From DATGUN01 sp035301285 (lineage in GTDB: Bacteria > Bacillota > Bacilli > Bacillales > Amphibacillaceae): DNA of 64,000 nt. Made by a program: the position numbers and the translations under genes. The stretch is from contig DATGUN010000090.1 of the NCBI GenBank assembly GCA_035301285.1, forward strand, positions 62,001-126,000, in the 5' to 3' direction. Under the pieces are notes generated by a model, which saw only the letters and a list, made by a program, of their open reading frames with translations, made no database searches and was not told where the DNA came from. This document shows, piece by piece, positions 16,261 to 24,881 of the stretch (position 1 is the stretch's first letter; the number at the start of each line of letters is the position of its first letter).

Positions 16261-18591
16261 ATGCTACATACGAAAACAAGATGGAATTTTTTGAATGAAT
16301 CAATGATAGAAGACAAAGGAGAAACAGCCTTTGAACGATCGCCTATTACATTAGAGCTGTTGCATCAGCGTGGCTTGATACATAAAGAAGATATAGAATC
16401 GTTCTTATCACCCGATTTGATAGATTTGCATGACACTTCTGACTTACATATGATTGATATCGCTGCTCACCGCGTCCATCATGCCATCGAAAAGGGAGAA
16501 AAAATCCTTGTCTTCGGTGATTACGATGCTGATGGGGTAAGTTCCACAACACTCATGATGGAAACTTTGCAGGAACTTGGTGCAATATGCGACTTCTATA
16601 TACCCAACCGTTTTACGGAAGGTTATGGACCGAATGAATCAGCCTTCCGTGATGCTGTAAATAATGGATTTTCCCTGGCCATTACAGTTGATACAGGAAT
16701 TGCAGCTAACCATGAAATTGACATCGCTAATGATATCGGACTGGACGTCATCATAACCGATCATCATGAAATCCAAGAACATGTACCAGATGCTTATGCG
16801 ATTATCCATCCAAAATGTTCTCCAAATTATCCTTTCAAAGAATTGGCGGGGGTAGGTGTTGCTTTTAAGTTCGCAGCACATTTATTAGGTTATTTCCCGA
16901 AACAATTTTTGGATATCGTTGCTATAGGCACGATTGCCGATATGGTTCCTTTACTGGAGGAAAACAGAGTACTTGCGCATTTCGGTTTACAATCGCTCTC
17001 AAAAACAAAACGCCCAGGATTAAAAGCGTTAATGCAACTCTGCCAGATTAACAATCCTGTAACAGAGGAAAACGTAGGCTTCATGATTGCCCCTAGGTTG
17101 AATGCCGTAGGCAGACTCCAAGATGCGACATTAGCTGTTGATCTATTGGTGACAAAAAATCTGGACGAGGCTACAGACTACGCTGAAATGATCGATAATT
17201 TAAATAAGGAGCGTCAACAGATCGTCCGGACCATGACTGCCGAGGCGGAGGAAATGGTTACCATCACACCGGAAACCGGCATCATCGTTGTCGCGAAAGA
17301 GGGATGGAATGAAGGCGTACTCGGCATTGTCGCCTCAAGACTCGTTAAAAAGTATGACCGTCCCGCGATTGTTCTTGCTATTAAACCAGATACCCATACT
17401 GCTAAAGGATCGGCAAGAAGCATACCCGCTTTTGATTTATTTCAGGCGTGTCTGTCGACTGAAAATGTATTTACGCATTTCGGTGGTCATGCCCAAGCTG
17501 CTGGGATGTCCCTTCCGATTGAGAATGTTGAGTTGTTGAAAGAACAACTGGACAGTATTATATTGGAAAAGTTGAAACCAGAGGATTTTACTCAAGTCAT
17601 CGATGTGAATTATACATTAAATCTATCCGACATCGACGAGCATTTAATCCAGGATATTCAAAATCTGGCTCCTTTTGGCATGGGTAATCCAAAACCCATA
17701 TTTCATATCGAGGAGGTACCAAAATCCCTAAAGCGGATAGGCAGTCAAAAGAACCATTTGAAGATGGAATTCAATCAAGACTCATATTCACTTAGCGGGA
17801 TTGGTTTCGGAATGGGTGATTTGTTTCCGTTTATATCGGAACGATCTCCTGTATCCGTCATTGGTGAATTGGGAATAAATGAATGGAATGGTAACCGGAA
17901 GTTCCAAATCGTCATGAAAGACCTAGGTATCAATGACTGGCAATTGTTTGATCACCGTGGAAAAAAAGAACTTGATCTACATACTATAACGAGTGATGTT
18001 TCGGAGCTTCTGGCCCTTGGGAGGAATGGTGCAAATGCTCGCTGCTCAGACGATATCCCTTTTTTGACATATGACCAAGAAGTCGATGCGTTAACTCCGG
18101 TATCAACATTACTTATTTTAGATATGCCAGAATCACTTGAACAATTGGAGAAGATTGTTGCAAAAACGAAACCAGGTAATATCTATGCATGTTATTTCGT
18201 GGAACAAGGCGTTTATATGCAAACATTTCCTTCAAGGGATGACTTTATATGGTTTTATGCATTAGTTCAAAAACGGCAAGCCTTGGATTTGAGAAAAGAA
18301 CTGCGTCAGATAATGAAACAAAAAAATTGGACAAAGGAACGTATTATTTTTATGTCACAAGTGTTTCAAGAGCTCGGATTTGTTAAACTGGATAATGGTG
18401 TCGTTCACTTTGTATCCAATCCCGAAAAAAAAGATCTACAAGATTCACGGATCTATCAACATCGGATCGAGCGTGAAAGAGTGGAAAAAACATTATATTA
18501 TTCTACATTTGATACGTTAAAAAATTGGTTAGAACAAAGTATGGAAAAAGGCGATTTGCCAAAGGAGGAAATGGTTTCTAATGGATTATAA
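16261..18591 (+). CDS. recJ: Single-stranded-DNA-specific exonuclease RecJ
   Basis: A 776-residue DHH-family nuclease. DYDADG (87-92) and DHHE (167-170) are the metal-binding motifs; a DHHA1 motif GGHAQAAGMSLP follows at about 415, then an OB domain and the Firmicutes-specific C-terminal extension. It degrades ssDNA 5' to 3' in RecF-type recombination and mismatch repair. The ATG at 16261 with GGGGTG upstream matches the B. subtilis length (786). TATAAT (16234-16239) with TTGCTA 18 bases upstream is a candidate promoter. The end overlaps apt by 11 bases. Confidence 0.95.
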   Translation: MLHTKTRWNFLNESMIEDKGETAFERSPITLELLHQRGLIHKEDIESFLSPDLIDLHDTSDLHMIDIAAHRVHHAIEKGEKILVFGDYDADGVSSTTLMMETLQELGAICDFYIPNRFTEGYGPNESAFRDAVNNGFSLAITVDTGIAANHEIDIANDIGLDVIITDHHEIQEHVPDAYAIIHPKCSPNYPFKELAGVGVAFKFAAHLLGYFPKQFLDIVAIGTIADMVPLLEENRVLAHFGLQSLSKTKRPGLKALMQLCQINNPVTEENVGFMIAPRLNAVGRLQDATLAVDLLVTKNLDEATDYAEMIDNLNKERQQIVRTMTAEAEEMVTITPETGIIVVAKEGWNEGVLGIVASRLVKKYDRPAIVLAIKPDTHTAKGSARSIPAFDLFQACLSTENVFTHFGGHAQAAGMSLPIENVELLKEQLDSIILEKLKPEDFTQVIDVNYTLNLSDIDEHLIQDIQNLAPFGMGNPKPIFHIEEVPKSLKRIGSQKNHLKMEFNQDSYSLSGIGFGMGDLFPFISERSPVSVIGELGINEWNGNRKFQIVMKDLGINDWQLFDHRGKKELDLHTITSDVSELLALGRNGANARCSDDIPFLTYDQEVDALTPVSTLLILDMPESLEQLEKIVAKTKPGNIYACYFVEQGVYMQTFPSRDDFIWFYALVQKRQALDLRKELRQIMKQKNWTKERIIFMSQVFQELGFVKLDNGVVHFVSNPEKKDLQDSRIYQHRIERERVEKTLYYSTFDTLKNWLEQSMEKGDLPKEEMVSNGL

Positions 18592-19093
18592 AAAGTATGT
18601 CAAAATTGTTGAAAACTGGCCAAAAGAAGGTATTGAATTCAAAGATATAACACCACTGATGGATAATGGTGAAGCATTTAAATCAGCTGTGGATGAAATA
18701 GTCGGTTATGCAAAAGAAAAAGAAATCGACATCATCGTGGGTCCGGAGGCAAGAGGGTTCATTATCGGCTGTCCTGTTGCCTATTCATTGGGAATCGGGT
18801 TTGCACCGGTACGTAAAGAAGGAAAATTGCCACGTGAAGTCATCAAAGTTGATTATGGCCTGGAGTACGGTGAAAACGTGTTGACACTGCACAAAGATGC
18901 CATTAAACCGGGTCAACGTGTTCTCATAACAGATGACCTGCTTGCAACAGGTGGTACAATAGAAGCAACCATCAAATTAGTTGAAGAACTAGGGGGTATT
19001 GTAGTTGGTTGCGCATTTTTGATAGAACTATCATATTTACACGGAAGAGAAAAATTAAACGGCTATAGTTTACAAACACTTATGCGTTATTGA
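18581..19093 (+). CDS. apt: Adenine phosphoribosyltransferase
   Basis: A 170-residue Apt, the usual length. FPKEGIEF-type start (NWPKEGIEFKDITPLM), GPEARGFIIG, and the PRPP-binding loop VLITDDLLATGGT (114-126). It converts adenine and PRPP to AMP. The gene overlaps recJ by 11 bases; its RBS AAGGAGG lies inside recJ. B. subtilis has the same recJ-apt-relA order. Confidence 0.97.
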   Translation: MDYKKYVKIVENWPKEGIEFKDITPLMDNGEAFKSAVDEIVGYAKEKEIDIIVGPEARGFIIGCPVAYSLGIGFAPVRKEGKLPREVIKVDYGLEYGENVLTLHKDAIKPGQRVLITDDLLATGGTIEATIKLVEELGGIVVGCAFLIELSYLHGREKLNGYSLQTLMRY

Positions 19094-19145
19094 TGAAAAT
19101 CTGCTTCTCGGTAAGGACGAACACGTTATGAACGGTTGAATTGAA

Positions 19146-19195
19146 GTAAGGAAAAAAACTTCTGACATATTTCGGTGTTTTTTTCTTTACTTTTT
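19146..19195 (+). terminator. Terminator between apt and relA
   Basis: GTAAGGAAAAAAAC (19146-19159) pairs with GTTTTTTTCTTTAC (19177-19190) through one wobble and is followed by five T. The loop is 17 bases. relA begins about 70 bases later, so it probably has its own promoter. Confidence 0.6.
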
Positions 19196-19266
19196 CCGTA
19201 TTCTTTTCAATACTAATAGCAAGCATATGATTAATAAAATTCATTCGAGTGGATTTAGGTGATGTT

Positions 19267-21468
19267 ATGGCTAAAGATGATATGTTATCAATTGAAGATG
19301 TAATCAGTAAAGCACGTGAATATTTAACAAGTGATGATGCTCGATTCCTGAGACGTGTTTATGAATTCAGCAAAAATGCACATAAAGGACAAGTGCGTAA
19401 GTCTGGTGAGCCTTATATCACTCACCCTGTCCAGGTCGCGGGTATATTGGTCGGGTTAGAAATGGATCCGGAGACAATCGCCGGTGGACTGCTTCACGAT
19501 GTAGTGGAAGACACGGATGTGACGCTGGAGGAACTAGAAGAAACATTCAACCATGAAGTGGCTATGCTAGTAGACGGTGTTACAAAATTAGGTAAAATCA
19601 AGTATAAATCCAAAGAAGCTTTACAAGCGGAAAATCATAGAAAAATGTTTGTCGCTATGGCGCGGGATATACGCGTCATTTTAATTAAGCTCGCAGATCG
19701 TCTGCATAATATGCGAACCCTTAAATTCATGCCTCCCGAAAAACAAAGGCGCATTTCAAATGAAACATTGGAAATTTTCGCGCCACTTGCGCACCGTTTA
19801 GGTATATCTACGATTAAGTGGGAATTAGAGGATACAGCTTTACGATATTTGAATCCTCAACAGTATTATCGCATTGTGCAACTCATGAAACAAAAGCGTC
19901 AACAACGGGAAACGTATATCAACGATGTCATGAATGAAGTCAATGAACAATTAAAAGAGGTCAATATACACGCGGAAATGTCCGGCAGACCAAAGCACTT
20001 ATATAGCATATATAATAAGATGGTCAATCAAAACAAACAATTCAATGAAATATATGATTTATTGGCAGTCCGGATTATCGTCGATAGTATCAAGGATTGT
20101 TATGCTGTACTTGGGATCATTCACACGTGCTGGAAACCGATGCCAGGCCGATTCAAAGATTATATAGCCATGCCCAAACCGAATTTATATCAATCTTTGC
20201 ATACAACAGTCATCGGGCCCAAGGGTGATCCACTTGAAGTCCAAATACGAACCAAAGAAATGCATGAAATAGCGGAGTATGGAATTGCCGCACATTGGGC
20301 TTATAAGGAAGGGGAACGTCCAGGTAAACATAATAAATCCTTCGAAGAGAAATTGACGTGGTTCAGAGAAATACTGGAATGGCAAAATGATACACACGAT
20401 GCCCAAGAATTCATTGAATCTTTAAAAGTTGACCTGTTTTCGGATATGGTTTACGTATTTACACCAAAAGGGGATGTCATTGAACTCCCCAGTGGTTCTG
20501 TTCCATTGGATTTCGCCTATCGGATCCATACTGAAATCGGGAATCAGACTGTCGGGGCAAAAGTGAATAGTAAGATGGAACCACTCGATTATAAACTGAA
20601 AAATGGGGATATTGTAGAGGTGATGACATCCAAACATTCTTATGGACCATCACAAGATTGGCTGCATATTACCCAAACTTCACAAGCTAAAAGTAAAATC
20701 AAACAATTTTTCAAAAAACAGCGCCGTGAAGAAAATATCACAAAAGGAAAAGAATTGGTTGAAAAAGAAATCCGCGCGCTTGATATTGAACCAAAGCAGG
20801 TTTTAATACCGGAAAACATGGAGCGCATTTTCGAAAAATTCAATTTCACAAACGAATCTGATATGTATGCCGCCGTCGGATACCAAGGCATAAGTGCGGC
20901 TTTGGTCGCAAATCGGCTGACAGATAAGATAAGACAAACAAAACAAAAAGAACAAGAATTGGAACAAACCATTGAAGATGTCAAAAAGGAAAGTGCGCCG
21001 AAGAAGAATCAGAGAAAGGACTCCGGTGTCAAAGTCAAAGGTGTCGATAACTTATTGGTACGCCTGTCGAAATGTTGCAACCCTGTCCCAGGTGATGATA
21101 TTGTCGGATATATCACGAAAGGGCGAGGCGTTTCCGTTCACCGAGTCGATTGTCCGAATGCACAAACAAAAGAAGCTAAAGAAAGACGGCTCGACGTAGA
21201 ATGGGAAAAGAACCAAATCGAATCCAAACAGTACCATGTAGACTTGGAAGTTTCAGGCTATGATAGACGAGGCTTGGTCAATGAAGTCCTTCAAGCTGTC
21301 AACGAAATGAAGACAAACATTACACAGGTAAACGGACGATCGGATCGTAATAAAATGGCACTTATACAAATTACCATTCTCATTCATAACAAAAGCCATT
21401 TGCGGAAGGTCGTTGAACGAATCAAACAAATAAAAGAAGTGTATACAGTAACAAGAACTTTGCAATAG
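19267..21468 (+). CDS. relA: Bifunctional (p)ppGpp synthetase/hydrolase RelA (Rel)
   Basis: A 733-residue long RSH enzyme. The hydrolase HD motif is HDVVED (77-82); the synthetase domain has RFKDYIAMPKPNLYQSLHT; then a TGS domain (MVYVFTPKGDVIELPSG), a zinc-finger region (SKCCNPVPGDDIVGY with later Cys) and a C-terminal ACT domain. Both catalytic halves look intact. It mediates the stringent response on starved ribosomes. The ATG at 19267 has AGGTGA upstream and gives the B. subtilis start and length (734); a GTG at 19249 lacks an RBS. dtd follows after 11 bases. Confidence 0.97.
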   Translation: MAKDDMLSIEDVISKAREYLTSDDARFLRRVYEFSKNAHKGQVRKSGEPYITHPVQVAGILVGLEMDPETIAGGLLHDVVEDTDVTLEELEETFNHEVAMLVDGVTKLGKIKYKSKEALQAENHRKMFVAMARDIRVILIKLADRLHNMRTLKFMPPEKQRRISNETLEIFAPLAHRLGISTIKWELEDTALRYLNPQQYYRIVQLMKQKRQQRETYINDVMNEVNEQLKEVNIHAEMSGRPKHLYSIYNKMVNQNKQFNEIYDLLAVRIIVDSIKDCYAVLGIIHTCWKPMPGRFKDYIAMPKPNLYQSLHTTVIGPKGDPLEVQIRTKEMHEIAEYGIAAHWAYKEGERPGKHNKSFEEKLTWFREILEWQNDTHDAQEFIESLKVDLFSDMVYVFTPKGDVIELPSGSVPLDFAYRIHTEIGNQTVGAKVNSKMEPLDYKLKNGDIVEVMTSKHSYGPSQDWLHITQTSQAKSKIKQFFKKQRREENITKGKELVEKEIRALDIEPKQVLIPENMERIFEKFNFTNESDMYAAVGYQGISAALVANRLTDKIRQTKQKEQELEQTIEDVKKESAPKKNQRKDSGVKVKGVDNLLVRLSKCCNPVPGDDIVGYITKGRGVSVHRVDCPNAQTKEAKERRLDVEWEKNQIESKQYHVDLEVSGYDRRGLVNEVLQAVNEMKTNITQVNGRSDRNKMALIQITILIHNKSHLRKVVERIKQIKEVYTVTRTLQ

Positions 21469-21479
21469 GAGTTGAAATT

Positions 21480-21935
21480 ATGCGAGCGATCATTCAGCGT
21501 GCAAAAGATGCAAGCGTGACGGTTGATGGTATAGTTACCGGGCGTATTGAAAACGGTGTTGTCGTCTTATTAGGTGTCACACATGATGATACGGCGGATG
21601 ATGTTGATTTTATTGTGCGCAAACTCATCCACCTCCGTATTTTCTCCGATGAGAACGATAAAATGAATCTTTCATTAATGGATGTAGGGGGAGGTGTCCT
21701 TTCCATTTCCCAATTCACATTATATGCGGATACAAAAAAAGGAAGACGACCGAGTTATCAACAAGCGGCTCATCCTGAACAAGCAGAATCACTTTATGAA
21801 CAGTTTAATGATACCATTAGGGCTTCAGGTGTAGATGTTGCGACAGGGATTTTTGGTGCCATGATGGATGTCCGTTTTACAAATGATGGTCCAGTAACGA
21901 TAACATTGGATAGCAAAGAACAAAAAAAGGGCTAA
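21480..21935 (+). CDS. dtd: D-aminoacyl-tRNA deacylase
   Basis: A 151-residue Dtd. MRAIIQRAKDASVTVDG start, the catalytic motif SQFTLYADTKKGRRPS and the cross-subunit GPVTI motif (NDGPVTITLDS) are present. It removes D-amino acids (and glycine) mischarged on tRNA. It is coupled with relA upstream. The last codons overlap a terminator serving the opposite strand. Confidence 0.96.
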   Translation: MRAIIQRAKDASVTVDGIVTGRIENGVVVLLGVTHDDTADDVDFIVRKLIHLRIFSDENDKMNLSLMDVGGGVLSISQFTLYADTKKGRRPSYQQAAHPEQAESLYEQFNDTIRASGVDVATGIFGAMMDVRFTNDGPVTITLDSKEQKKG

Positions 21936-21947
21936 AGAGCCCTCTTG
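21923..21947 (-). terminator. Minus-strand terminator inside the 3' end of dtd
   Basis: On the minus strand GGGCT (21943-21939) and AGCCC (21934-21930) form a short stem followed by T-rich sequence (A run 21923-21929 on the plus strand). It directly follows the stop of the minus-strand amidase and overlaps the last codons of dtd. It may also help end dtd transcription. Confidence 0.6.
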
Positions 21948-23033
21948 TTATTCACTAAAATATTGTTGTAAACCATTTACGATTCCTGTCACTATTTTTT
22001 GTTGATAAGGAGCTCCTTTCAGTCGACTTTCTTCATCTTCATTTGATATGAACCCAAGTTCTATCAGAATGGAAGGCTTGAAAGATTGTCTGATGACATG
22101 GAAATTCTCAAATGCAACTCCTCGATCATTTGCCTCGGTAGTGTGAATGACACCGTTTTGAACTGCCTTGGCCAGCTCTTTGTTTTGCTTATGATAATAG
22201 TATGTACCGATTCCGCTAACTTGTGGTAAGTCAGGTGTGCTGTTGTAATGAATGCTGATAAGAGCATCCGTGTCCTTTATATTGGCTAGGCTCGTTCTTC
22301 CCCCCAGGGAAATATATTCATCAGCATCTCGGGTTAGAACAACATTTGCCCCGAGCCATTCAAGTTCCTTTTTCAATTCCGTTGTCGTGAGATAGGTGAA
22401 TGTTTTTTCGTAACTGCCACTTGTACCGATTGCACCTACATCGCGACCGCCATGACCGGCATCCAAGACGATGGTTTTATTTTCCAATCCAGTTACTATA
22501 TTGTTTTCATCATCATTATCAACCAGCAGGTGATGTACAAATCCCTTGCCGTTATCATGCTCGATTTCATACCATTCATCGTTTTTGGACACTAGATTGA
22601 ATGTTTCATTTTCTGACGCAAAGAAAAGAATCTGGCCGTCCGTCGAAGGTTCATCTCGTATTTGTGTATTATCATTTTGTATCACCACTTCTTTTTCAGT
22701 GGTCTGTTCTGGTGAATCTTGGTCATTGTTTTCCGCTTTATCGGCTCTTTTCCCATCATCCATATCGCCTGAATCGGTTAGTGTAACGTATTCGTCGGTG
22801 ACCCAACCCGTCTCATCACCAAAATCAATTTCAATCCAATCATCTTTTTGACTCATGACAGGATATACATCGTCAGTATTAACCTGGCCGATTGTATCAT
22901 AATCCGTTCCAGGTCCCGATCGTACATTCAAGTGGTCGGCTTGTATAATGGCTTCAGTTGCATCGGCAGATACTGGACCAACCATGATAAAGAACAATAG
23001 GCTGATGCAAATGAGTGCTGTACTTCTTTTCAT
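21948..23033 (-). CDS. N-acetylmuramoyl-L-alanine amidase with two SH3 domains
   Basis: A 361-residue secreted cell-wall hydrolase. Signal peptide about 1-26 (FFIMVGPVSADA). Two bacterial SH3 domains follow (ADHLNVRSGPGTDYDTIG near 30; DNTQIRDEPSTDG near 125), joined by an acidic linker. The Amidase_3 domain covers about 190-361: DAGHGGRDVGAIG and ISIHYN give zinc ligands, and ILIELGFISNEDE has the catalytic Glu. It cleaves the peptide stem from muramic acid. It is like B. subtilis YrvJ, which also lies between dtd and hisS but is longer. The ATG at 23033 has AGGAGG 11 bases upstream; a longer frame to 23114 begins without a signal peptide. Confidence 0.9.
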   Translation of the reverse strand: MKRSTALICISLLFFIMVGPVSADATEAIIQADHLNVRSGPGTDYDTIGQVNTDDVYPVMSQKDDWIEIDFGDETGWVTDEYVTLTDSGDMDDGKRADKAENNDQDSPEQTTEKEVVIQNDNTQIRDEPSTDGQILFFASENETFNLVSKNDEWYEIEHDNGKGFVHHLLVDNDDENNIVTGLENKTIVLDAGHGGRDVGAIGTSGSYEKTFTYLTTTELKKELEWLGANVVLTRDADEYISLGGRTSLANIKDTDALISIHYNSTPDLPQVSGIGTYYYHKQNKELAKAVQNGVIHTTEANDRGVAFENFHVIRQSFKPSILIELGFISNEDEESRLKGAPYQQKIVTGIVNGLQQYFSE

Positions 23034-23172
23034 GTGGGATTTTTCCTCCTGACATGTGTTTAACAATATATTCATTTTATAGAAAAAGGTGGAGAGAAGC
23101 AATGGGAAATACACAAGAACGCATCAACTAGGAATTAAATGCTTAGTATAAGTATATTCGAAGCCACTATGC

Positions 23173-23201
23173 TTGACAATATCAAAAGGAGCACTTATTA
23201 T
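23173..23201 (+). promoter_or_regulatory. Promoter of hisS-aspS
   Basis: TTGACA (23173-23178) and TATTAT (23196-23201) with a 17-base spacer, ahead of the T-box leader. A TATAAT also occurs at 23202-23207 but at a spacing of 23. Confidence 0.55.
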
Positions 23202-23236
23202 TATAATCATTCTAATTGAATTTACATGAATCACCA

Positions 23237-23475
23237 ATGAAGGAAAGAGTAATTAGTGATATATGGAAAGAGAAAAAATGCCTTAGGCTGAAAGCATTTT
23301 ACCATGATGACCTAATGAACGACATTCCAGAGGTTCCGTAATGAACTCATTAGTTATGGACGTTTACAGGCGTTAACTGTATATGAGCGAATGTATATTG
23401 AGATACATTAATCAGGGTGGCAACGCGGGTAAAATCTCGTCCCTTCTATATTTATGGGGGTGGGATTTTTTTGTA
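23237..23475 (+). promoter_or_regulatory. T-box riboswitch, Asp-type specifier, upstream of hisS-aspS
   Basis: Stem I contains a conserved GGCTGAAAGC apical element (23287-23296) and the specifier region TGAAC-GAC-A at 23316-23324, with specifier GAC (23321-23323; Asp). The T-box motif AGGGTGGCAACGCGGG is at 23414-23429; the consensus has ACC where this has CAA. The terminator is formed by AAATCTCGTCCC and GGGGGTGGGATTTTTTT (to about 23472). Uncharged tRNA pairing with the specifier and T-box would favour antitermination. The intervening base order matches the alaS leader in this window when the two are aligned at GAA-N-specifier-A. Confidence 0.9.
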
Positions 23476-23585
23476 TGGAATTTTTTATCTGGAAGACATT
23501 GAAACATATATTGAGCAATTGAATTTTTGCTGGCACCATCACATTCGGATATTTGAATGAACATTAATTATAGGGGGTTATCTCA

Positions 23586-24881
23586 ATGAATATGAAAGCA
23601 CCTCGTGGTACAAAAGATTTATTACCAGGTGAAACGGAAAAATGGCAATACGCGGAAAAGATTTTAAAAGAAATATGTGACACGTATCATTATTCCGAAA
23701 TACGCACACCTCTGTTCGAGCATACTGAAGTTTTTAAACGAGGGGTTGGCGATTCAACCGATATCGTACAAAAAGAAATGTATACTTTCACTGATCAAGG
23801 GGGAAGAAGTATTACATTACGCCCTGAAGGAACAGCAACTGTTGCACGAGCTTTTGTTGAAAACAAACTTTACGGCAATCCCGTACAGCCTGTGAAATTA
23901 TATTATTTCATGCAGATGTTTCGCTATGAACGTCCGCAGCATGGTCGCATGCGGCAATTGAACCAGTTTGGTGTTGAAGTATTGGGAAGTGCCAATCCGC
24001 AAGTGGATGCGGAAGTGATCGACCTGGCCATGTTATGTTATAAAAAGCTAGGTATTTCCTCTTTGAAGCTTGTGATTAACAGCTTGGGAGATAAAGAAAG
24101 CAGGGATAACCACCGTCAAGCATTGGTAGAATATTTCACTCCGGTAAAAGATGAGCTATGTTCCGATTGCCAGAGGCGCCTGACAGATAATCCATTACGG
24201 ATTCTTGATTGTAAAAAAGATCGCGATCATCCATCAATGTCAACAGCTCCATCTATTTTAGATTATTTGAATGAGTTTTCCCGTTCTTATTTCGAGGATG
24301 TCAAACAATATTTAGAAATGATGGATATTCCTTATACAGTTGATAAAAACTTAGTCCGCGGACTTGATTATTACAACCATACAGCATTTGAAATTATGAG
24401 TGAGGCGGACGGATTTGGTGCCATCACAACTTTGCTTGGTGGAGGAAGATATAACCATCTGACACAAGAACTCGGCGGCCCTGATGTACCTGGCATTGGT
24501 TTCGGGATGGGAATGGAACGTCTTATGTTGGCAATGGAAGCCGAGGGCGTTGACATACCTGTCGATAGAGAATTGGATACGTTTATCATCACTATGGGTA
24601 ATGATGCCGAGAATGCCGCTGTCGCTATGATGCATAAACTTCGTAAAAATGGTATACAAGTTGATAAGGATTATCAAGGACGTAAAATGAAAGCACAATT
24701 CAAGGCAGCAGACCGTTTGCAAGCCAAATATGCCATTATAATCGGTGAAGATGAATTGGATAAACAAGTCGTCCACATAAGGGAAATGGCAACAGGTGAA
24801 CAATTTGAAGCAGCGATAAATGATGTGTTGTCAATATTGACAGAAAGACTTTCAGGAGGAAAAAAACATGGCAGAACGTAA
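23586..24881 (+). CDS. hisS: Histidyl-tRNA synthetase
   Basis: A 431-residue class II synthetase. Motif 1 region APRGTKDLLPGE and IRTPLFEHTEVFKRGVG; motif 2 FRYERPQHGRMRQLNQFG; His-binding LVRGLDYYNHTAFE; motif 3 GIGFGMGMERLM; and a C-terminal anticodon domain. It charges tRNA-His. GGGGG lies about 8 bases before the ATG; an alternative ATG is at 23592. The end overlaps aspS by 14 bases. Confidence 0.97.
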   Translation: MNMKAPRGTKDLLPGETEKWQYAEKILKEICDTYHYSEIRTPLFEHTEVFKRGVGDSTDIVQKEMYTFTDQGGRSITLRPEGTATVARAFVENKLYGNPVQPVKLYYFMQMFRYERPQHGRMRQLNQFGVEVLGSANPQVDAEVIDLAMLCYKKLGISSLKLVINSLGDKESRDNHRQALVEYFTPVKDELCSDCQRRLTDNPLRILDCKKDRDHPSMSTAPSILDYLNEFSRSYFEDVKQYLEMMDIPYTVDKNLVRGLDYYNHTAFEIMSEADGFGAITTLLGGGRYNHLTQELGGPDVPGIGFGMGMERLMLAMEAEGVDIPVDRELDTFIITMGNDAENAAVAMMHKLRKNGIQVDKDYQGRKMKAQFKAADRLQAKYAIIIGEDELDKQVVHIREMATGEQFEAAINDVLSILTERLSGGKKHGRT

